A stretch of DNA of 33,926 bases from Modestobacter marinus (GTDB lineage Bacteria > Actinomycetota > Actinomycetes > Mycobacteriales > Geodermatophilaceae), in assembly GCF_019799945.1 (NCBI RefSeq), contig NZ_JABGCH010000040.1:1-33926 (forward strand), in the 5' to 3' direction. Of the stretch, positions 22,834 through 31,759 are shown one piece after another; within the stretch, counting starts at the first letter, position 1, and each line of letters begins with the position of its first letter. Position numbers and translations under genes: made by a program. The notes under the pieces were generated by a model. That model was not told the DNA's origin and ran no database searches. It saw only the letters and a program-made list of their open reading frames with translations.

Positions 22834-23086
22834 CGTCTAGCATTGGCGATAGACATGCGTAGACCACGGCATCGACCGAGTCGACCGTTGTCTACGACTT
22901 TCTAGCGGCAAGACTAGACGTCGCAAGACAGCAGCAGACGTCGCTCCGATCCGTCTCCGCCCTTTTCTGGCGGCGACGACAACGGTAGCAGATTCATCGA
23001 ACGTGTGTTCGAATAGACGTGCACCGAGAGCCGGCCGACGAGGGTCGTCTGCGGCTCTCTTGCCGCTGCCCTAGAAAGCGCTAGAC
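22834..23086. repeat. Cluster of TAGAC / GTCTA motifs
   Basis: TAGAC at 22850, 22860, 22915, 23014 and 23082; GTCTA at 22835 and 22890; related CTAGA/TCTAG at 22901 and 23071. Several are about 10 bp apart (22850/22860, 22890/22901, 23071/23081), on one face of the helix. Such AT-containing pentamers are rare in this DNA. They fill the region upstream of the AAA ATPase. A matching inverted pair occurs at 24279-24310. Confidence 0.55.
22997..23012. promoter_or_regulatory. Second LexA (SOS) box
   Basis: TCGAACGTGTGTTCGA, identical in all 16 bases to the box at 20837, although the flanks differ. The nearest gene that it could control is the AAA ATPase, about 180 bp away on the minus strand. No clear -10 overlaps it. 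Confidence 0.7.
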
Positions 23087-23473
23087 AGCTGCAGAGGGAG
23101 GGGGCTGGTGTGGAGCCGCGCACGCGGGTGTCCCACCGGGCAGCCGCATCCGGTTCGCCGCGACGATCCGGTAGCCGACCCCGGCCAGCCAGCTGACCGG
23201 CGGGACGGCGAACAGCCACCCCAGCAGCAGCCACACCCCACCCGCCGCGCGCATGGCCCGGGCGACGGCGGTCGCGCCGCCGGACACCCCGCCGTCCGCG
23301 CCGATCCACAACGCCTCCCGCTGCGCCCGCTCCGCGGTCGTGCCGAGGGCGGCCAGGTCGGCGAACTGCCAGGCGGTGACCGCCACCCCGGCCGGGAGGA
23401 TCCGCCGGGCGACCTCCGCCGACCGGGTGCAGAACCCGCAGTCACCGTCGAAGACGAGGGTGGGCTGGGGCAC
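23081..23473 (-). CDS. DCC-family (DUF393) thiol-disulfide oxidoreductase-like protein
   Basis: A 130-aa small protein with VFDGDCGFC (7-15) at its N-terminus, the DCC motif that gives the family its name and contains a thioredoxin-like CGFC pair. The C-terminal half has a hydrophobic segment (about 80-100: WLLLGWLFAVPPVSWLAGVGY) and NRMRLPGG, as usual for the family. The activity is unproven for most members. GTG 23473 follows GGAGGA. It starts 21 bp after the TVP38 stop on the same strand, so the two probably form an operon. The TAG stop lies inside one of the CTAGAC motifs. Confidence 0.85.
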   Translation of the reverse strand: MPQPTLVFDGDCGFCTRSAEVARRILPAGVAVTAWQFADLAALGTTAERAQREALWIGADGGVSGGATAVARAMRAAGGVWLLLGWLFAVPPVSWLAGVGYRIVAANRMRLPGGTPACAAPHQPPPSAAV

Positions 23474-23494
23474 GACGTCCTCCAGGGAGGCTGG

Positions 23495-24202
23495 TCAGAC
23501 CGGGGTGGTCCGCCGGCGGGACCACCAGCGTGCCCCGAGGAGGGCACCCGCGGCCAGCGCGAGCGGAACGAGGCTGAGCAGCAGCGAGGGGCCGCCGTCC
23601 ACCCCGGCCGCGCCCACCGTCGCACCCACGGCGACGTGCAGCACGGTGCCGGGCACGAGCCCGATCGACGACCCGACCAGGTAGTCGCGTAACCGCGTGC
23701 CCGAGAGCCCGCCCGCGTAGCTCACCAGGGTGAACGGGGCGACCGGGAGCAGTCGGCCGGTGAGCACGGCCAGCGTGCCGCGGCGGGCGAGAAGGGCGTC
23801 GGCCCGGGCCAGCCGCGGTCCGGCCAGGCGAGCCACCGTCTCCCGGCCCAGCCAGCGGGCCAGCGCGAACCCGGCCAGCGCGCCGAGCACGCCGCTGCCC
23901 AGGGCCAGGGCGAGACCGCCCCAGAAGCCGGCGAGCACCCCGGCCAGCACCGACAGGGCGGTGCGCGGCACCGGGGCGAGCGTGGCCAGCGCCAGGACGA
24001 CGACGAGGGCACCCCAGCCCGGGGCGCCGGCGTCGCCGAGCCAGTCGCGCACCGAGCCGGCCTCGGGGACGTCGGCGACCACCGCGACCAGCGCACCGGC
24101 GGCGACCAGGGCGACCAGGAGCAGGCCACGCAGCAGGGCCCGGCGGGGGAGGCGGCGGGTGGAGGAGGGGCCGGCCTCCGCCGGTGCCCGGGTGTCGGTC
24201 AC
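23495..24202 (-). CDS. TVP38/TMEM64 (DedA-like, VTT domain) membrane protein
   Basis: A 235-aa integral membrane protein with about five or six hydrophobic segments. The VTT-domain signature R-x2-P-x-P-F-x7-G is visible in GRLLPVAPFTLVSYAGG, and the upstream re-entrant part is ALSVLAGVLAGFWGGLALALG. Homologues are thought to act in lipid scrambling or membrane homeostasis. GTG 24202 lacks a clear ribosome binding site, while CAGACT (24211-24216, minus strand) is 8 nt upstream, so a leaderless transcript is possible. It heads a two-gene unit with the DCC protein. Confidence 0.85.
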   Translation of the reverse strand: MTDTRAPAEAGPSSTRRLPRRALLRGLLLVALVAAGALVAVVADVPEAGSVRDWLGDAGAPGWGALVVVLALATLAPVPRTALSVLAGVLAGFWGGLALALGSGVLGALAGFALARWLGRETVARLAGPRLARADALLARRGTLAVLTGRLLPVAPFTLVSYAGGLSGTRLRDYLVGSSIGLVPGTVLHVAVGATVGAAGVDGGPSLLLSLVPLALAAGALLGARWWSRRRTTPV

Positions 24203-24278
24203 GGGGTCCCAGTCTGACGGACGGCGGATGCGGACCCGGGCAGCGCAACGCAGCGGAGAGCGCTGAGCCGTCTGCCGC

Positions 24279-24310
24279 CGTCTAGCGACGACGCGAGACA
24301 GCCCTAGACG
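24279..24310. promoter_or_regulatory. CGTCTAG...CTAGACG inverted repeat
   Basis: CGTCTAG (24279-24285) and CTAGACG (24304-24310) are perfect inverted repeats, 18 bp apart, in the divergent region between the TVP38 and holin-like genes. The half-site equals the motif clustered near 22834-23086. Confidence 0.45.
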
Positions 24311-24341
24311 GGGGGAGAGGCCGGCGGAGAGTCGTGGGCGC

Positions 24342-24347
24342 TAGCGT
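24342..24347 (+). promoter_or_regulatory. Putative -10 of a leaderless transcript (holin-like gene)
   Basis: TAGCGT ends 7 nt before GTG 24355; no ribosome binding site is present. Confidence 0.45.
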
Positions 24348-24354
24348 CGGCGGC

Positions 24355-24744
24355 GTGAACACGCTCCTGAAGGTCGCGTTCCGGGTCGTGATCCTGGCGG
24401 CGATCATCTACGCCGTCACCCGGCTGGTCGACGGCATCCACGTCCTCCCCAACCCGGCCGGCACGCTCGGCGAGACCGGTACCTACCTGTGGGTGGCGCT
24501 GCTGTTCGCGCTGGTCAACTCGGTCGTGGGGCCGGTGCTCCGGTTGTTCTCGCTCCCGTTCGTGATGATCACGCTGGGCCTGTTCCTGCTCGTGGTGAAC
24601 GCGGCGCTGCTGGGCATCACCGCCGCGCTGTCGGCCCGGCTCGACGTTGACGGCATCTGGGCGGCGGTCGTCGGCGGCTTCCTGATCGCGCTGTTCAGCT
24701 GGATCGCGGAGCTCCTCCTGCCGCTGCGGGTGCGCGCGAGCTGA
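24355..24744 (+). CDS. Phage holin family 4 (four-TMS) membrane protein
   Basis: A 129-aa protein with four hydrophobic segments (about 7-23, 42-60, 66-95 and 101-123). FALVNSVVGPVLRLFSLPFVMITLGLF is split over helices two and three in the pattern of the Phage_holin_4_2 family. Despite the name, these are chromosomal proteins of unknown function found across bacteria; nothing here indicates a prophage. I chose GTG 24355, preceded by TAGCGT at the leaderless spacing; GTG 24334 is in frame but unsupported. Confidence 0.8.
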   Translation: MNTLLKVAFRVVILAAIIYAVTRLVDGIHVLPNPAGTLGETGTYLWVALLFALVNSVVGPVLRLFSLPFVMITLGLFLLVVNAALLGITAALSARLDVDGIWAAVVGGFLIALFSWIAELLLPLRVRAS

Positions 24745-24747
24745 GCG

Positions 24748-24775
24748 GCGCGCCCGGGCTCCCCGTCCGGGCGCC
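24748..24775 (+). terminator. Probable terminator after the holin-like gene
   Basis: GCCCGG (24752-24757) pairs with CCGGGC (24767-24772), and flanking GC bases extend the stem with a bulge. Confidence 0.5.
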
Positions 24776-24805
24776 GAAGTGCGTGCAGCCGACCGGCCCG
24801 GCTAC

Positions 24806-24811
24806 TAGCGT
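24806..24811 (+). promoter_or_regulatory. Putative -10 for NAD-GDH
   Basis: TAGCGT ends 8 nt before ATG 24820, so the transcript would be leaderless or nearly so. A GGGGAG lies between but would be cut off by such a start. Confidence 0.45.
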
Positions 24812-24819
24812 CGGGGAGC

Positions 24820-27800
24820 ATGGCCCGCCCCGGTTCCGTGTCCGATCGGTCCGCCTCGCCGGACGTCCGCACCGACCCGGGGGACGCCGCGGCCGGGCCG
24901 CACACCGCCGTCCCCGCGCTGGACCGTCCGGTCGACCTCGCCTCCCTGGAGGCCGCGCAGGACGAGAAGCGCCGCCTGCTCGACCGGGCCGCCGAGGCCG
25001 CCCACGCGCTGGTGAGCGGGCAGCGCGACCTGCCCGTCGACACCCCGACCCTGCTGCACCGCTTCTACGCGGGTGAGCCCGCCGCCGAGGTCATCGGCCA
25101 CGAGCCGGCCGACCTCGCGCGGCTCGCCGTCGACCACCTGCGGCTGGCCACCCGGCGCACCCGCGGCACGGCCCTCATCGACGTGGACCGCCCGCCCACG
25201 GACCGGGCGGTGCTGCGCGTGGTGGTCGACGACATGCCCCACCTCGTCGACTCCGTCACCGCCGAGGTGGTCCGGCAGGGCGTCACGCTGGACCACGTCG
25301 TCCACCCGGTCGTGGTGGTCCGCCGGAACGACGACGGCGGCCTGCTGGCCTTCTGCGACAGCGCCGACGTCGCCACGTGCGGGATCGACGCGCTCGCCGA
25401 GTCCTGGATGGCCGTCGTGCTCGGCGGCCCGGTGGACGACGAGGCCGCCGCGGACCTGCGGGAGGGTCTGGAGCGGGTGCTCACCGACGTCCGGCGCAGC
25501 CACGAGGACGCCGTCGCGCTCGAGGACCGCGCCACCGAGGTCGCGAGCCTGCTCGACCGGCTGCCCGCCGCGGGCGACATCGACCACCCCGCCGAGGACC
25601 CGGCCGAGGCCGCCGCGTTCCTGCGCTGGCTCGCCGACGGCAACTTCCTCTTCCTGGGCGCGCGCACCGTCGAGATCGCCGAGGGCCAGCCCGAGCCCAC
25701 CCTGGTGGCCGGGTCGGAGCTCGGCGTGCTGCGCAGCTCCGGCGGACGGAGCACCTCCGTGGCGCCGCCCGGGCTGGCCACCGGCGGGCACCGCCGGGTC
25801 CGGGTCACCAAGGGCGACGCCCGGTCCTCGGTGCACCGGCCGGGCTGGCTGGACCTCGTCGTCGTCGACCTGCCCGCCGATCCGGCCACCGGTCCCCACC
25901 GGCAGCACCTGCTCGTCGGCCTGTTCCCCAACGAGGCGTACACCAGCAGCGTCCGCGACGTGCCGGTGGTGCGCCGGATCGTCGCCTCGGTCCTCGAGCG
26001 GTCGGAGGTGCCCGCGGACAGCCACACGGGCAAGGAGCTGCTCGACGTCCTGGAGACCTACCCGCGCGACGAGCTCCTGCAGGTCGACGTCGACGAGCTG
26101 CTGCCGGTCGCCCTCGCGGTGCTGCACCTGCGGGAACGCCGGCAGACCCGGCTCTTCCTGCGCCGCGACCCCTTCGGCCGGTTCTTCTCCGCGCTGGTCT
26201 ACCTGCCCCGCGACCGCTACACGACCGAGGTCCGCCAGGCGATGCAGCAGCTGCTGCTCGAGCGGCTGGGCGGCACCCACGTGGAGTTCACGGTGCGGTC
26301 CAGCGAGTCCCTGCTCACCCGGCTGCACTTCGTCGTCCGGGTGCCGGTGAGCCGGCGGGACGGCCCCTCCCTGCCCGACGTCGACGTCCCCGCGCTGGAG
26401 GCGGCGCTGGCCGCCGCGACGCGCAGCTGGACCGACGACCTGTCCGACGCGCTGGCCACCCAGTACGGCGACGAGGCGCCGCGGCTGCTCTCCCGGGTCG
26501 CCGACGCCTTCCCCGCCGCCTACCAGGAGGACTTCCCCGCCACGGCGGCCGTCGAGGACCTGGCCCGGCTGGAGCGGCTCGCGCCCGGCGAGGTGGACCT
26601 GCGGCTGCGCGCCCCGCGCGACCCGGCCGACGGCGAGCGGCGGCTGTCGGTCTACCGGGTGGGGGAGCGGCTGCTGCTCTCCGACGTCCTGCCGGTGCTG
26701 CAGCACATGGGCGTCGACGTCCTGGACGAGCGGCCCTACGAGATCGACCGGATCGGCGCGCCACCGGCCTGGGTGTACGACTTCGGCCTGGCGTCGCCGA
26801 CCGCCGAGGTGCCCTTCGTCGGCTCGCTGCCGGAGCGGTTCACCGAGGCGGTCACGGCGGTGTGGGCCGGTCGGGCCGAGGACGACGCGCTCAACGCCCT
26901 CGTGCTGCTGGCCGGGCTCACCTGGCGGCAGGTCGGCGTGCTCCGGGCGTACGTGCAGTGGCTGCGCCAGGGCGGGCTGCCCTTCGGCCAGAGCTACGTG
27001 GAGGAGACGCTCGCCGCCCAGCCGGGCATCGTGGCCCGGCTGGTCGCGCTGTTCGAGACCCGCTTCCACCCCGACCGGGCGGCCGGCCGGGAGAAGCGGT
27101 CGGCCGACCTGGTGGCCTCGCTCGCGGAGGCCATCGGGAAGGTCGAGTCGCTGGACGCCGACCGCGTGCTCTCCGCGCTGCTGGCGGCCGTCCAGGCCAC
27201 CGTGCGGACGACGGCCTACACCCCGGGCGTCCTCGGCGGCACCGCGCCGCTGGCCCTGAAGCTCGACCCGCACGGCGTCCCGGACCTGCCCGAGCCCCGC
27301 CCCGCCCGCGAGGTCTGGGTGAGCTCCCCGCGGGTGCGCGGCGTGCACCTGCGCTTCGGCGCGGTGGCCCGCGGCGGACTGCGCTGGAGCGACCGCCCCG
27401 AGGACCTGCGCACCGAGGTGCTCGGGCTGGTCAAGGCGCAGACGGTGAAGAACACGGTCATCGTGCCCACCGGGGCCAAGGGCGGGTTCGTCGTCCTGCG
27501 GCCGCCGGCTACGGCAGACCCCGCCCTCCCCGCCACCCGCGACCAGGTGGTCGCCGAGGGCAAGGCCTGCTACACGCTGTTCATCGGCGCCCTGCTGTCG
27601 CTGACCGACAACCTGGTCGACGGCCGGGTCGTGCCGCCGGAGGGCGTGGTGCGGTACGACGGCGACGACACCTACCTGGTCGTCGCCGCGGACAAGGGGA
27701 CGGCGACCTTCTCCGACCTGGCCAACTCCGTGGCCCTGGAGCGCGGCTTCTGGCTCGGCGACGCCTTCGCCTCCGGCGGCTCGGTCGGCTACGACCACAA

Positions 27801-29808
27801 GGCGATGGGCATCACCGCCCGCGGCGCGTGGGAGTCGGTGACCCGGCACTTCCGCGAGCTCGGCGTCGACGTGCAGAGCCAGGAGGTCACCGTCGTCGGC
27901 ATCGGAGACATGTCCGGCGACGTGTTCGGCAACGGGATGCTGCTCTCGGAGCACCTGCGGCTGGTCGCGGCCTTCGACCACCGGCACGTCTTCGTCGATC
28001 CGACGCCGGACGCGGCCACCTCCTTCGCCGAGCGGCGGCGGCTGTTCGCGCTGCCGCGCTCCTCGTGGGCCGACTACGACGCGTCACTGATCAGCGAGGG
28101 CGGCGGGGTCTGGCCGCGGACGGTGAAGTCCATCCCGATCTCCGCCCCGATGCGCACGGCGCTCGGGCTGGCCGACGACGTCACGGCGCTCAGCCCGGTG
28201 GAGCTCATCCGCGCGGTCCTCCTCGCCCCGGTCGACCTGCTGTTCAACGGCGGCATCGGCACCTACGTGAAGGGCTCGACGGAGAGCCACCTCGACGTCG
28301 GGGACAAGGCCAACGACGCCGTCCGCGTCGACGGCGGGGACCTGCGCGTGCGGGTGGTCGGCGAGGGCGGCAACCTCGGCCTCACCCAGCGCGGACGGGT
28401 CGAGTACGCGCTGGCCGGCGGGCGGGTGAACACGGACGCGATCGACAACTCGGCGGGCGTCGACACCTCCGACCACGAGGTCAACATCAAGATCGCGCTG
28501 AACCGGGTGGTGGACGAGGGGCGGCTGGACGCCGGCGACAGGGCCCGGCTGCTGGGCGAGATGAGCGACGAGGTCGCCGCCGCCGTCCTCACCGACAACT
28601 ACGCGCAGAACGCCGTCCTGGCCGGGGAGGTCGCCTCCGCCCGCAGCCTGGTCGACGCGCACCGCCGCTACCTGCGCGCCCTGGAGCTGGCCGGGCGGCT
28701 GGACCGCGCGGTCGAGCACCTGCCCACCGACCGGGTCATCGCCGAGCGACGCCGGGACAACCAGGGGCTGACCCAGCCCGAGCTCTGTGTCCTGCTGGCC
28801 TACGCCAAGATCGAGGTCGCCGACGCGGTGCTCGACTCGCGGCTGCCGGACGACCCGGCACTGGAGGAGCTGCTCAGCGACTACTTCCCGACCCCGCTGC
28901 GCCGCCGGTTCCCCGCCGCGCTGGCCGCCCACCCGCTGCGCCGGGAGATCGTGGCCACCGCGCTGACCAACCGGGCGGTCAACACCGCCGGGATCACCGG
29001 GCTGTTCCGGCTGGGGGAGGAGACCGGCGCGCCGGTGGCGGCGGTGGTGCGGGCGCACGCCGTCGCCCGTGCCGTGTACGACGCCGACCGGCTCTGGGAC
29101 GTCGCGCGCGAGCTGGACAACGTGGTGCCCGCCGCGGTCCAGGTGCAGATCCGCACCGAGGTCACCCGGCTCGCCGAGCGGGCCACCCGCTGGCTGCTGC
29201 GCGTCCCCGAGCTCACCGCCGACGACGCACCCTCCCTGCAGGCCGTGGCGGACCGGTTCACCCCGTCGGTGGCCGCCGTGCGGTCCGGACTGCCGGGCTG
29301 GCTGCTCGGCGCCGACGCCGAGGCCCATGCCGCGCGCACCGCGGAGCTGCGCAGCGCCGCGGTGCCGGAGGCGCTCGCCGCCGAGGTCGCCATGGCCCCG
29401 CTGCTACCGGCTGCGCTGGACCTGGCTGTGGTGGCCGAGACGACCGGCGCGCCGATCACGCTGGCCGGGCAGGTCGCGCAGTGCCTGGCCGAGCGGCTGG
29501 GGCTGGCGCCGCTGCGGGAACGGGTGATCGCGCTGCCCCGGGACCGCCGGTGGAACTCCATGGCGCGGGCCTCGCTGCGCGACGACCTGGAGACCGAGCA
29601 GGCGACGCTGACCGCCGAGGTGCTGGGGCTGCGGCGCGACGACGGCGACCCGGCACCGGCGCTCGTGGAGCGCTGGGAGCAGCAGTGGGACGGCGGCCAG
29701 CGGCGGTCCGCGCTCCAGTTGGCCGAAGTGACCAGCGGGGACAAGCACGAGCTGCCGGAGCTGCTGGTCGCCGTCCGCACGCTGCGGGGACTTCGCCGCC
29801 GCACCTGA
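24820..29808 (+). CDS. gdh: NAD-dependent glutamate dehydrogenase, 180-kDa class
   Basis: A 1662-aa cytoplasmic enzyme converting glutamate to 2-oxoglutarate and ammonia with NAD+. The N-terminal ~700 residues hold the ACT-like regulatory repeats of this class. The catalytic core shows GGLRWSDRPEDLRTEVLGL (852-870), the lysine motif PTGAKGGF (K887), GKACYTLFIGALLSLTDN and the dinucleotide-binding part (GIGDMSGDVFGNG, NGGIGTYVK, GEGGNLG). The C-terminal ~400 residues are the helical region typical of the L_180 type in Streptomyces and mycobacteria. Length is as expected. The mycobacterial enzyme is controlled by the FHA protein GarA. A PP2C phosphatase gene lies 3 kb downstream, but no linkage is shown. 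Confidence 0.95.
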   Translation: MARPGSVSDRSASPDVRTDPGDAAAGPHTAVPALDRPVDLASLEAAQDEKRRLLDRAAEAAHALVSGQRDLPVDTPTLLHRFYAGEPAAEVIGHEPADLARLAVDHLRLATRRTRGTALIDVDRPPTDRAVLRVVVDDMPHLVDSVTAEVVRQGVTLDHVVHPVVVVRRNDDGGLLAFCDSADVATCGIDALAESWMAVVLGGPVDDEAAADLREGLERVLTDVRRSHEDAVALEDRATEVASLLDRLPAAGDIDHPAEDPAEAAAFLRWLADGNFLFLGARTVEIAEGQPEPTLVAGSELGVLRSSGGRSTSVAPPGLATGGHRRVRVTKGDARSSVHRPGWLDLVVVDLPADPATGPHRQHLLVGLFPNEAYTSSVRDVPVVRRIVASVLERSEVPADSHTGKELLDVLETYPRDELLQVDVDELLPVALAVLHLRERRQTRLFLRRDPFGRFFSALVYLPRDRYTTEVRQAMQQLLLERLGGTHVEFTVRSSESLLTRLHFVVRVPVSRRDGPSLPDVDVPALEAALAAATRSWTDDLSDALATQYGDEAPRLLSRVADAFPAAYQEDFPATAAVEDLARLERLAPGEVDLRLRAPRDPADGERRLSVYRVGERLLLSDVLPVLQHMGVDVLDERPYEIDRIGAPPAWVYDFGLASPTAEVPFVGSLPERFTEAVTAVWAGRAEDDALNALVLLAGLTWRQVGVLRAYVQWLRQGGLPFGQSYVEETLAAQPGIVARLVALFETRFHPDRAAGREKRSADLVASLAEAIGKVESLDADRVLSALLAAVQATVRTTAYTPGVLGGTAPLALKLDPHGVPDLPEPRPAREVWVSSPRVRGVHLRFGAVARGGLRWSDRPEDLRTEVLGLVKAQTVKNTVIVPTGAKGGFVVLRPPATADPALPATRDQVVAEGKACYTLFIGALLSLTDNLVDGRVVPPEGVVRYDGDDTYLVVAADKGTATFSDLANSVALERGFWLGDAFASGGSVGYDHKAMGITARGAWESVTRHFRELGVDVQSQEVTVVGIGDMSGDVFGNGMLLSEHLRLVAAFDHRHVFVDPTPDAATSFAERRRLFALPRSSWADYDASLISEGGGVWPRTVKSIPISAPMRTALGLADDVTALSPVELIRAVLLAPVDLLFNGGIGTYVKGSTESHLDVGDKANDAVRVDGGDLRVRVVGEGGNLGLTQRGRVEYALAGGRVNTDAIDNSAGVDTSDHEVNIKIALNRVVDEGRLDAGDRARLLGEMSDEVAAAVLTDNYAQNAVLAGEVASARSLVDAHRRYLRALELAGRLDRAVEHLPTDRVIAERRRDNQGLTQPELCVLLAYAKIEVADAVLDSRLPDDPALEELLSDYFPTPLRRRFPAALAAHPLRREIVATALTNRAVNTAGITGLFRLGEETGAPVAAVVRAHAVARAVYDADRLWDVARELDNVVPAAVQVQIRTEVTRLAERATRWLLRVPELTADDAPSLQAVADRFTPSVAAVRSGLPGWLLGADAEAHAARTAELRSAAVPEALAAEVAMAPLLPAALDLAVVAETTGAPITLAGQVAQCLAERLGLAPLRERVIALPRDRRWNSMARASLRDDLETEQATLTAEVLGLRRDDGDPAPALVERWEQQWDGGQRRSALQLAEVTSGDKHELPELLVAVRTLRGLRRRT

Positions 29809-29816
29809 ACGGACGC

Positions 29817-30302
29817 ATGGCGCCCGGGCCGGTGGGGCACAACGGGACGGTGAAGACCGTCGTCGTCGCCGTCCTCGGCGGCCTGCTCACCCTGTCCGGC
29901 GTCGCCCTGCTGGTGCTGCCAGGCCCGGGGTTCGTCCTCGTCGCCGCGGGGCTGGCCGTGCTGGCCACCCGTTTCTCCTGGGCCAAGAAGCCGCTCGACT
30001 ACGCCAAGGAGAAGGCGCAGGAGGGCGTGGAGGAGGTCGGCAAGAGCCCCTGGCGGGCCGCTGGGGCGGTCCTCGCCGCGCTGGTCCTGGTCGCCCTCGG
30101 GGTGCTGGCGCTGTTGGGGGTGGACCTGCCGTTGATGAACACCCTCACGGCGATCATCCTCATCATCTCGGGCCTGTTCCTGGTCGGCACCGTCCTCTTC
30201 GCGCGTCGTCAGGAGAAGCTCGAGCAGGCCCGGGCCCACCGGCCCGCCGGGGTGCGCGGGACCGGTGGTGCCTACCGGGCCGCCGCCCCAAGCCGCGACT
30301 GA
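29817..30302 (+). CDS. PGPGW-type (TIGR02611-like) transmembrane protein
   Basis: A 161-aa membrane protein. LVLPGPGFVLVAAGLAVLATRFSWAKK is split by the PGPG turn between helices one and two, as in the PGPGW family. A basic amphipathic loop (KKPLDYAKEKAQEG) and two further hydrophobic segments follow. Function unknown. It starts 8 bp after the NAD-GDH stop and is probably co-transcribed. ATG 29817 lacks a strong ribosome binding site; GTG 29850, just before KTVVVAVLGG, is an alternative start. Convergent with the amidase gene, 13 bp apart. Confidence 0.8.
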   Translation: MAPGPVGHNGTVKTVVVAVLGGLLTLSGVALLVLPGPGFVLVAAGLAVLATRFSWAKKPLDYAKEKAQEGVEEVGKSPWRAAGAVLAALVLVALGVLALLGVDLPLMNTLTAIILIISGLFLVGTVLFARRQEKLEQARAHRPAGVRGTGGAYRAAAPSRD

Positions 30303-30315
30303 GCGACCGGCCGCC

Positions 30316-31737
30316 TCAGCCGAGGTCGGGACGGCGGCGGCCGAAGCCCGTCGCCTGCTCGAAGGCGTGCCCGATCTCCAGCAGCCACCGGTCGGTCCGC
30401 GGCGCGGTGACCAGCTGCAGGCCCACGGGCAGCCCGTCGGCGGTCACCCCGCCGGGCACCGAGAGCGCCGGGCAGCCGGTCGCGGAGATCAGCGTGCAGG
30501 AGCGCATCCAGCCGACGTAGTCGTCCATCTGCACGCCGGCGACCTCGGTTGGGTACTCGACCTCGACCGGGAAGGGCAGCACCTGGGTCGTGGGGGTGAG
30601 CAGCACGTCGTACCGGTCGAAGAAGGCCACCATCCGCTCGTACAGCTTCGTGTGCGCCACCTCCGCGCGGCCCACGTCGGCGCCGGTGAGCTCCGCGCCG
30701 CGGGCGGCGTTCCAGCGGATCGTCTCCTTGACCTTGTCCGGGTGCCGCCGGACCAGGTCGCCGTAGCTCGCCTCGAACAGCCAGGCGCGGAGCACGCCGA
30801 ACACCTCGTCGGCGTCGCGCAGGTCCGGGCAGGCCTCCTCCACGGTGGCGCCGAGATCGGTGAAGACGCCCAGCGACGCCTCCAGGGTGGCGGTGATCGC
30901 GGGGTCGACCGGGATGCGGCCGCCCAGGTCCGGCGCCCAGGCCACCCGCAGGCCGGGGAGCTCGGTCGGGAGCGGCGCGGCGAAGCCGGCCGGGTCGTCG
31001 GTCAGCGAGATCGGCACCCGCGGGTCGGGCCCGGCCAGCACCGACAGCTGCAGCGCCACGTCGGCCACCGTCCGGCCCATCGGCCCCTGCACCGACAGCT
31101 GCGACCAGCCGATCGCGGTCGGGTGCGTGGGCACCCGGCCGGGCGTCGGCCGCAGCCCGACGACGTTGCAGAACGCCGCGGGGTTCCGCAGCGAGCCGCC
31201 CATGTCGCTGCCCTCGGCGAGTGGCACCAGGCCCGCGGCGAGGGCGGCGGCCGCACCGCCGGAGGAGCCGCCCGCCGAGAAGCCGTGCCGGTACGGGTTG
31301 TGGGTCACGCCGAAGACCGGGTTGAAGGTGTGCGAGCCGGCGGCGAACTCCGGCACGTTGGTCTTGCCGACCCGGATCGCGCCGGCCGCCCTCAGCCGCG
31401 CGACGACCAGCTCGTCCCGGGCGGGGATCGTCTCCGCGTGCAGCGGGGAGCCCCACGTCGTCCGCATGCCGCCGGTGGCGTGCGTGTCCTTGTGCGCGAC
31501 CGGCAGGCCGTGCAGCGGGCCGACCGGCTCCCCGGCGGCGAGGGCGGCGTCCGCCGCGTCGGCCGCCGCGCGGGCGCCCTCGGCGTCCAGCGTGACGATC
31601 GCGTTCAGCTCCGGGTTGATCCGCTCGATCCGGTCCAGGTGGGCGTCGAGGAGCTCGCGGGCGGAGACCTCGCGGTCGCGGACCAGGACGGCCAGCTCGG
31701 TCGCCGGGCGGGTGCAGAGGTCCTCGAGGTCGCTCAC
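30316..31737 (-). CDS. Amidase (amidase-signature family)
   Basis: A 473-aa hydrolase of the Ser-cisSer-Lys class acting on carboxylic amides. Catalytic K83 is in VAHKD, the cis-Ser in GGSSGG (156-161) and the nucleophile S182 in GSDMGGS (Thr of the usual GSDTGGS is Met here). Complete length, no signal peptide. The GatB and GatC genes are absent, so it is more likely a stand-alone amidase than GatA. GTG 31737 has TACGGT 7 nt upstream, suggesting its own leaderless promoter, although yaaA lies just 22 bp before it on the same strand. Confidence 0.9.
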   Translation of the reverse strand: MSDLEDLCTRPATELAVLVRDREVSARELLDAHLDRIERINPELNAIVTLDAEGARAAADAADAALAAGEPVGPLHGLPVAHKDTHATGGMRTTWGSPLHAETIPARDELVVARLRAAGAIRVGKTNVPEFAAGSHTFNPVFGVTHNPYRHGFSAGGSSGGAAAALAAGLVPLAEGSDMGGSLRNPAAFCNVVGLRPTPGRVPTHPTAIGWSQLSVQGPMGRTVADVALQLSVLAGPDPRVPISLTDDPAGFAAPLPTELPGLRVAWAPDLGGRIPVDPAITATLEASLGVFTDLGATVEEACPDLRDADEVFGVLRAWLFEASYGDLVRRHPDKVKETIRWNAARGAELTGADVGRAEVAHTKLYERMVAFFDRYDVLLTPTTQVLPFPVEVEYPTEVAGVQMDDYVGWMRSCTLISATGCPALSVPGGVTADGLPVGLQLVTAPRTDRWLLEIGHAFEQATGFGRRRPDLG

Positions 31738-31744
31738 CCCGGCG

Positions 31745-31750
31745 ACCGTA
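31745..31750 (-). promoter_or_regulatory. Putative -10 of a leaderless amidase transcript
   Basis: Minus-strand TACGGT ends 7 nt before GTG 31737, in the short gap after yaaA. Confidence 0.4.
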
Positions 31751-31759
31751 CTGCGTTCC

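Noticed and set aside
22914-22997. 27-codon minus-strand frame beginning at the edge of the second LexA box
   Set aside because: Position is suggestive of a leader peptide, but there is no ribosome binding site and no sign of coding bias.
24355-24744. Prophage, suggested by a holin-family gene
   Set aside because: No other phage gene is present, and this four-helix family is commonly a chromosomal membrane protein.
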